From: CAYYAQ01 sp964469555
Lineage (GTDB): Bacteria > Planctomycetota > UBA1135 > UBA2386
NCBI GenBank assembly: GCA_964469555.1
Contig: CAYYAQ010000024.1
Coordinates: 1 to 43,513 of the forward strand
Length of the DNA stretch: 43,513 nucleotides
Direction of reading: 5' to 3'
Below the pieces are notes generated by a model that searched no databases, had not been told where the DNA came from, and was given only the letters and a program-made list of their open reading frames with translations. Of the stretch, positions 41,614-43,513 are shown one piece after another (position 1 is the first letter of the stretch; each line of letters opens with the position of its first letter). Made by a program: the position numbers and the translations under genes.

Positions 41614-43037
41614 GTGACGAAGCTGATGGCGCGATGGAGCGGCTCTACGCCGAACGGTTGGCCCGCTACACGACCGCCATGCGCAACGAGCGCCCGGACA
41701 TGGTCCCGATCCGACCCTTCGTCGCCGAGTTCACCGCGCGGTACGCTGGATTCACCTGCCAGCAGGTCACCCACGACTACAACCTGGCCTTCGAGGCCGC
41801 GCGTCGCTGCGCCGCCGACTTCGACTGGGATGCCGTCGTCAGCAACATGGTCTACGTGTGGACCGGGCTGACGCAGTCCGTCGGCATGCGCTACTACGCG
41901 AGCCCCGGCATCGACATCCCGCCCGACATCGGATTCCAGTATCTCGAGCCCGGCGACGGCGAGGCTTTCATGAAGCCGGACGAGTACGACGAGCTGATCG
42001 CGGACCCGACGGCCTTCCTCTACAACGTCTGGCTACCGCGGGTGTCGTCCGTCGTCGTGCCTCCAGGTGGTGCGGCCACCTATCGCGGCAACCTCGCCCT
42101 GGTCAAGGGGGCGATGGCGATGATGCAGTACTTCGGGGCCTTCGGAGCGCAGAATGCCCGCCTGCGCAGCGAGTCCGGAACGGTGTCGGCGATCGCGGGG
42201 ATCTTCAAGGCACCCTTCGACATCCTCGCCGACAAGTTGCGCGGCTACGTCGGTCTGTGCATGGACATGGCCGAGCAGCCGGAGAAGGTCCTCGCCGCCT
42301 GCGAGGCGCTCATGCCGCACCTCTACAACGTGGCGAAGACGACCGCGGACCCGCTGCAGCAGGTACCGGTCGGCTACTGGATGCATCGGGGTTGCGTGCC
42401 CTTCGTGAGTCCAGAGCAGTTCGATTCGCACTACTGGCCGACCGTGCGGCCGATCATCGAGGAGCTGTGGCGGCACGGCCACCAGACCCTGTTCTACGCC
42501 GAGGGTGACTGGAAACACCACCTTGAGAGCTTCCGGGAGCTGCCCGATCGGAGCCTCGTCTATCACGTGGATCAGGCCGACGTGTTCAACGTGCACGACA
42601 AGCTCGGTGACAAGTTCTGCCTGAGCGGCGGGATCCCCAATTTCCTGCTCGGCCATCGCCCAGCCAGCGACGTCCGCGAGTTCTGCAAGAAGGTGATCGA
42701 GAAGGTGGCGGCCGACGGCGGCTACATCATGGACGCGAGCGCCATCATGCAGAACGACACGCGCCCCGAGAACTTGCGCGCCATGACGGAGTGTACGCGG
42801 GAGCACGGCGTGTACTCGCGCAGTCCTTCCTCACCGCCGCCGGCCCCGATCGTCGCCGAGGGTGGTCTGCCGGCGCACAGCGGATCGGCGACCAGGCCGG
42901 GGCAGTGTGTCGAGTGGGCACGAAGCGCCGCGACGCTCCCCGTGATCGAGGGCGACGCCGACCTCGTCGAGGAGGTCTGGAACGGCATCGACTCCCTGGG
43001 CAACGTGTTCATCTGGCAGTGGCTGCTCTCCTTCTGA
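41610..43037 (+). CDS. URO-D-fold methyltransferase-like protein
   Basis: This 475-residue protein overlaps the corrinoid gene by 4 bases, so equal expression is expected. It has the URO-D superfamily layout: an N-terminal helix with ERLYAERLARY, a Gly/Pro-rich PGDGEAFMKPDEYDELI, YWMHRGCVPFVSPEQF near 254-269, FYAEGDWKHHLESF near 294-307 and CLSGGIPNFLLG. It ends in ...SLGNVFIWQWLLSF. Standard HemE active-site motifs are not seen, and a zinc-type H-x-C like that in the 14321 protein is not obvious. It is most likely the methyltransferase that loads or unloads the corrinoid. Confidence 0.85.
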   Translation: MSDEADGAMERLYAERLARYTTAMRNERPDMVPIRPFVAEFTARYAGFTCQQVTHDYNLAFEAARRCAADFDWDAVVSNMVYVWTGLTQSVGMRYYASPGIDIPPDIGFQYLEPGDGEAFMKPDEYDELIADPTAFLYNVWLPRVSSVVVPPGGAATYRGNLALVKGAMAMMQYFGAFGAQNARLRSESGTVSAIAGIFKAPFDILADKLRGYVGLCMDMAEQPEKVLAACEALMPHLYNVAKTTADPLQQVPVGYWMHRGCVPFVSPEQFDSHYWPTVRPIIEELWRHGHQTLFYAEGDWKHHLESFRELPDRSLVYHVDQADVFNVHDKLGDKFCLSGGIPNFLLGHRPASDVREFCKKVIEKVAADGGYIMDASAIMQNDTRPENLRAMTECTREHGVYSRSPSSPPPAPIVAEGGLPAHSGSATRPGQCVEWARSAATLPVIEGDADLVEEVWNGIDSLGNVFIWQWLLSF

Positions 43038-43046
43038 TCTCGCACC

Positions 43047-43513
43047 ATGAAAGATGAGCGTCGGTCGAGTTGGATGCGGGATCCGCGGCCGCGAACCATC
43101 GAGGGGGTGGAGGCGCCGGTTTGCCGGAGCGAGGTGCTCCGCTACATGGGCTACCCGGCAGACGCGACCCCTCAGCAACAGGTCGATGAGATGCTCGATC
43201 ACTGGATGGCGGAAGCAGTGCGTTGCGCGCGACCACGCGCCAGCTACATGGTGCTTCCAGTTGTCACCCTGGAGAGGAACCGGATTCGTCTGCAGACCCC
43301 AGACGGAATCGGCGAATTCAGGGGAACCGTCGGGAAGTACCTGGCCGCTTCGCGCTACGTCGCCTTGTTCATCGCCACGTCGGGGCCCGAGATCGATTGT
43401 CTTGCCGGCGACCTGAGTCGGAGCGGGAAGTACCTGGAGGCGATGGTGGTCGCCGCGGTCGGGGCGGAACGGGCCGAGGCTGCCGAGCACGCGGTTCTCG
43501 AACGGTTGAAGCA
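43047..43513 (+). CDS. MetH-activation-domain-like protein (partial)
   Basis: From the ATG at 43047, 9 bases after the URO-D gene, the frame is open to the right edge (155 codons). The sequence begins with VCRSEVLRYMGYPADATPQQ, then a mixed alpha/beta region with YVALFIATSGPEID and a helix YLEAMVVAAVGAERAEAAEH. These match the start of vitamin-B12-dependent methionine-synthase activation domain proteins that accompany corrinoid methyltransferases. It may help reductive reactivation of cob(II)alamin. The end is missing. Confidence 0.75.
   Translation, partial: MKDERRSSWMRDPRPRTIEGVEAPVCRSEVLRYMGYPADATPQQQVDEMLDHWMAEAVRCARPRASYMVLPVVTLERNRIRLQTPDGIGEFRGTVGKYLAASRYVALFIATSGPEIDCLAGDLSRSGKYLEAMVVAAVGAERAEAAEHAVLERLK

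Overview
This window is GC-rich bacterial DNA, apparently from a metagenomic or draft assembly because it contains two 10-base N runs (9000-9009 and 21551-21560). The gene content points to a member of the Planctomycetota. It has many large secreted proteins with a recurring C-terminal beta-type module, Tat-signalled Gfo/Idh/MocA proteins, URO-D-like proteins, a CotH/lamin-tail protein, a PhyH remnant, a sulfatase-like fragment and a fused AroD-AroE enzyme. The phylum assignment is inferred from gene content; no rRNA is present.

Layout. 1-2640 (minus): three secreted proteins of unknown role, one interrupted near its end by an in-frame TGA. 2789-8636 (plus): an overlapping operon of a Rossmann/DUF2520 protein, AroDE and shikimate kinase, followed by a large exported helical-repeat protein. 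8722-8798: initiator tRNA-fMet. 9010-9260: a decayed transposase. 9398-13732: a zinc-uptake locus with porin-znuA-znuC-znuB on the minus strand, divergent from a Fur-family (Zur-like) regulator, with two palindromic candidate operators between them. 13733-14320: a repeat-rich non-coding stretch. 14321-16692 (minus): a GH109-like Gfo/Idh/MocA protein translationally coupled to a URO-D-like protein. 17137-29582: large secreted proteins, namely a truncated one, an 839-residue one, a TPR and alpha/alpha-toroid pair in a broken frame, a deacetylase with FG-GAP repeats, and a GH39-like glycosidase coupled to a CotH-LTD protein. 29888-38505: a scrapyard zone with an FAD oxidoreductase that runs into a truncated sulfatase, a C-terminal-module fragment, an N-formylglutamate amidohydrolase remnant, a strongly basic Arg/Gly/Ser repeat protein, an IS91-like remnant, tyrA, another transposase remnant and two halves of PhyH dioxygenases on opposite strands. 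38650-43513 (plus): sugar isomerase, Gfo/Idh/MocA oxidoreductase, corrinoid protein, URO-D-type methyltransferase and a MetH-activation-like protein that runs off the edge.

How the genes may work together. Aromatic amino-acid synthesis is represented by aroDE, aroK and the separate tyrA. The zinc locus looks complete, covering outer-membrane entry, periplasmic capture, the ABC transporter and the repressor. The most system-like novelty is the 38650-43513 cluster. A corrinoid protein, a URO-D-fold methyltransferase and a probable corrinoid activator are the parts of a cobalamin-dependent methyl-transfer pathway. They sit behind two sugar-type enzymes, which suggests removal of methyl groups from a methylated sugar or polyol; the substrate is inference. 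A second theme is a dispersed set of intergenic repeats and hairpins (8812, 13849, 14007, 14198, 20325, 25169, 35939), some resembling the anticodon arm of the nearby tRNA-fMet, and a shared C-terminal module on at least four secreted proteins.
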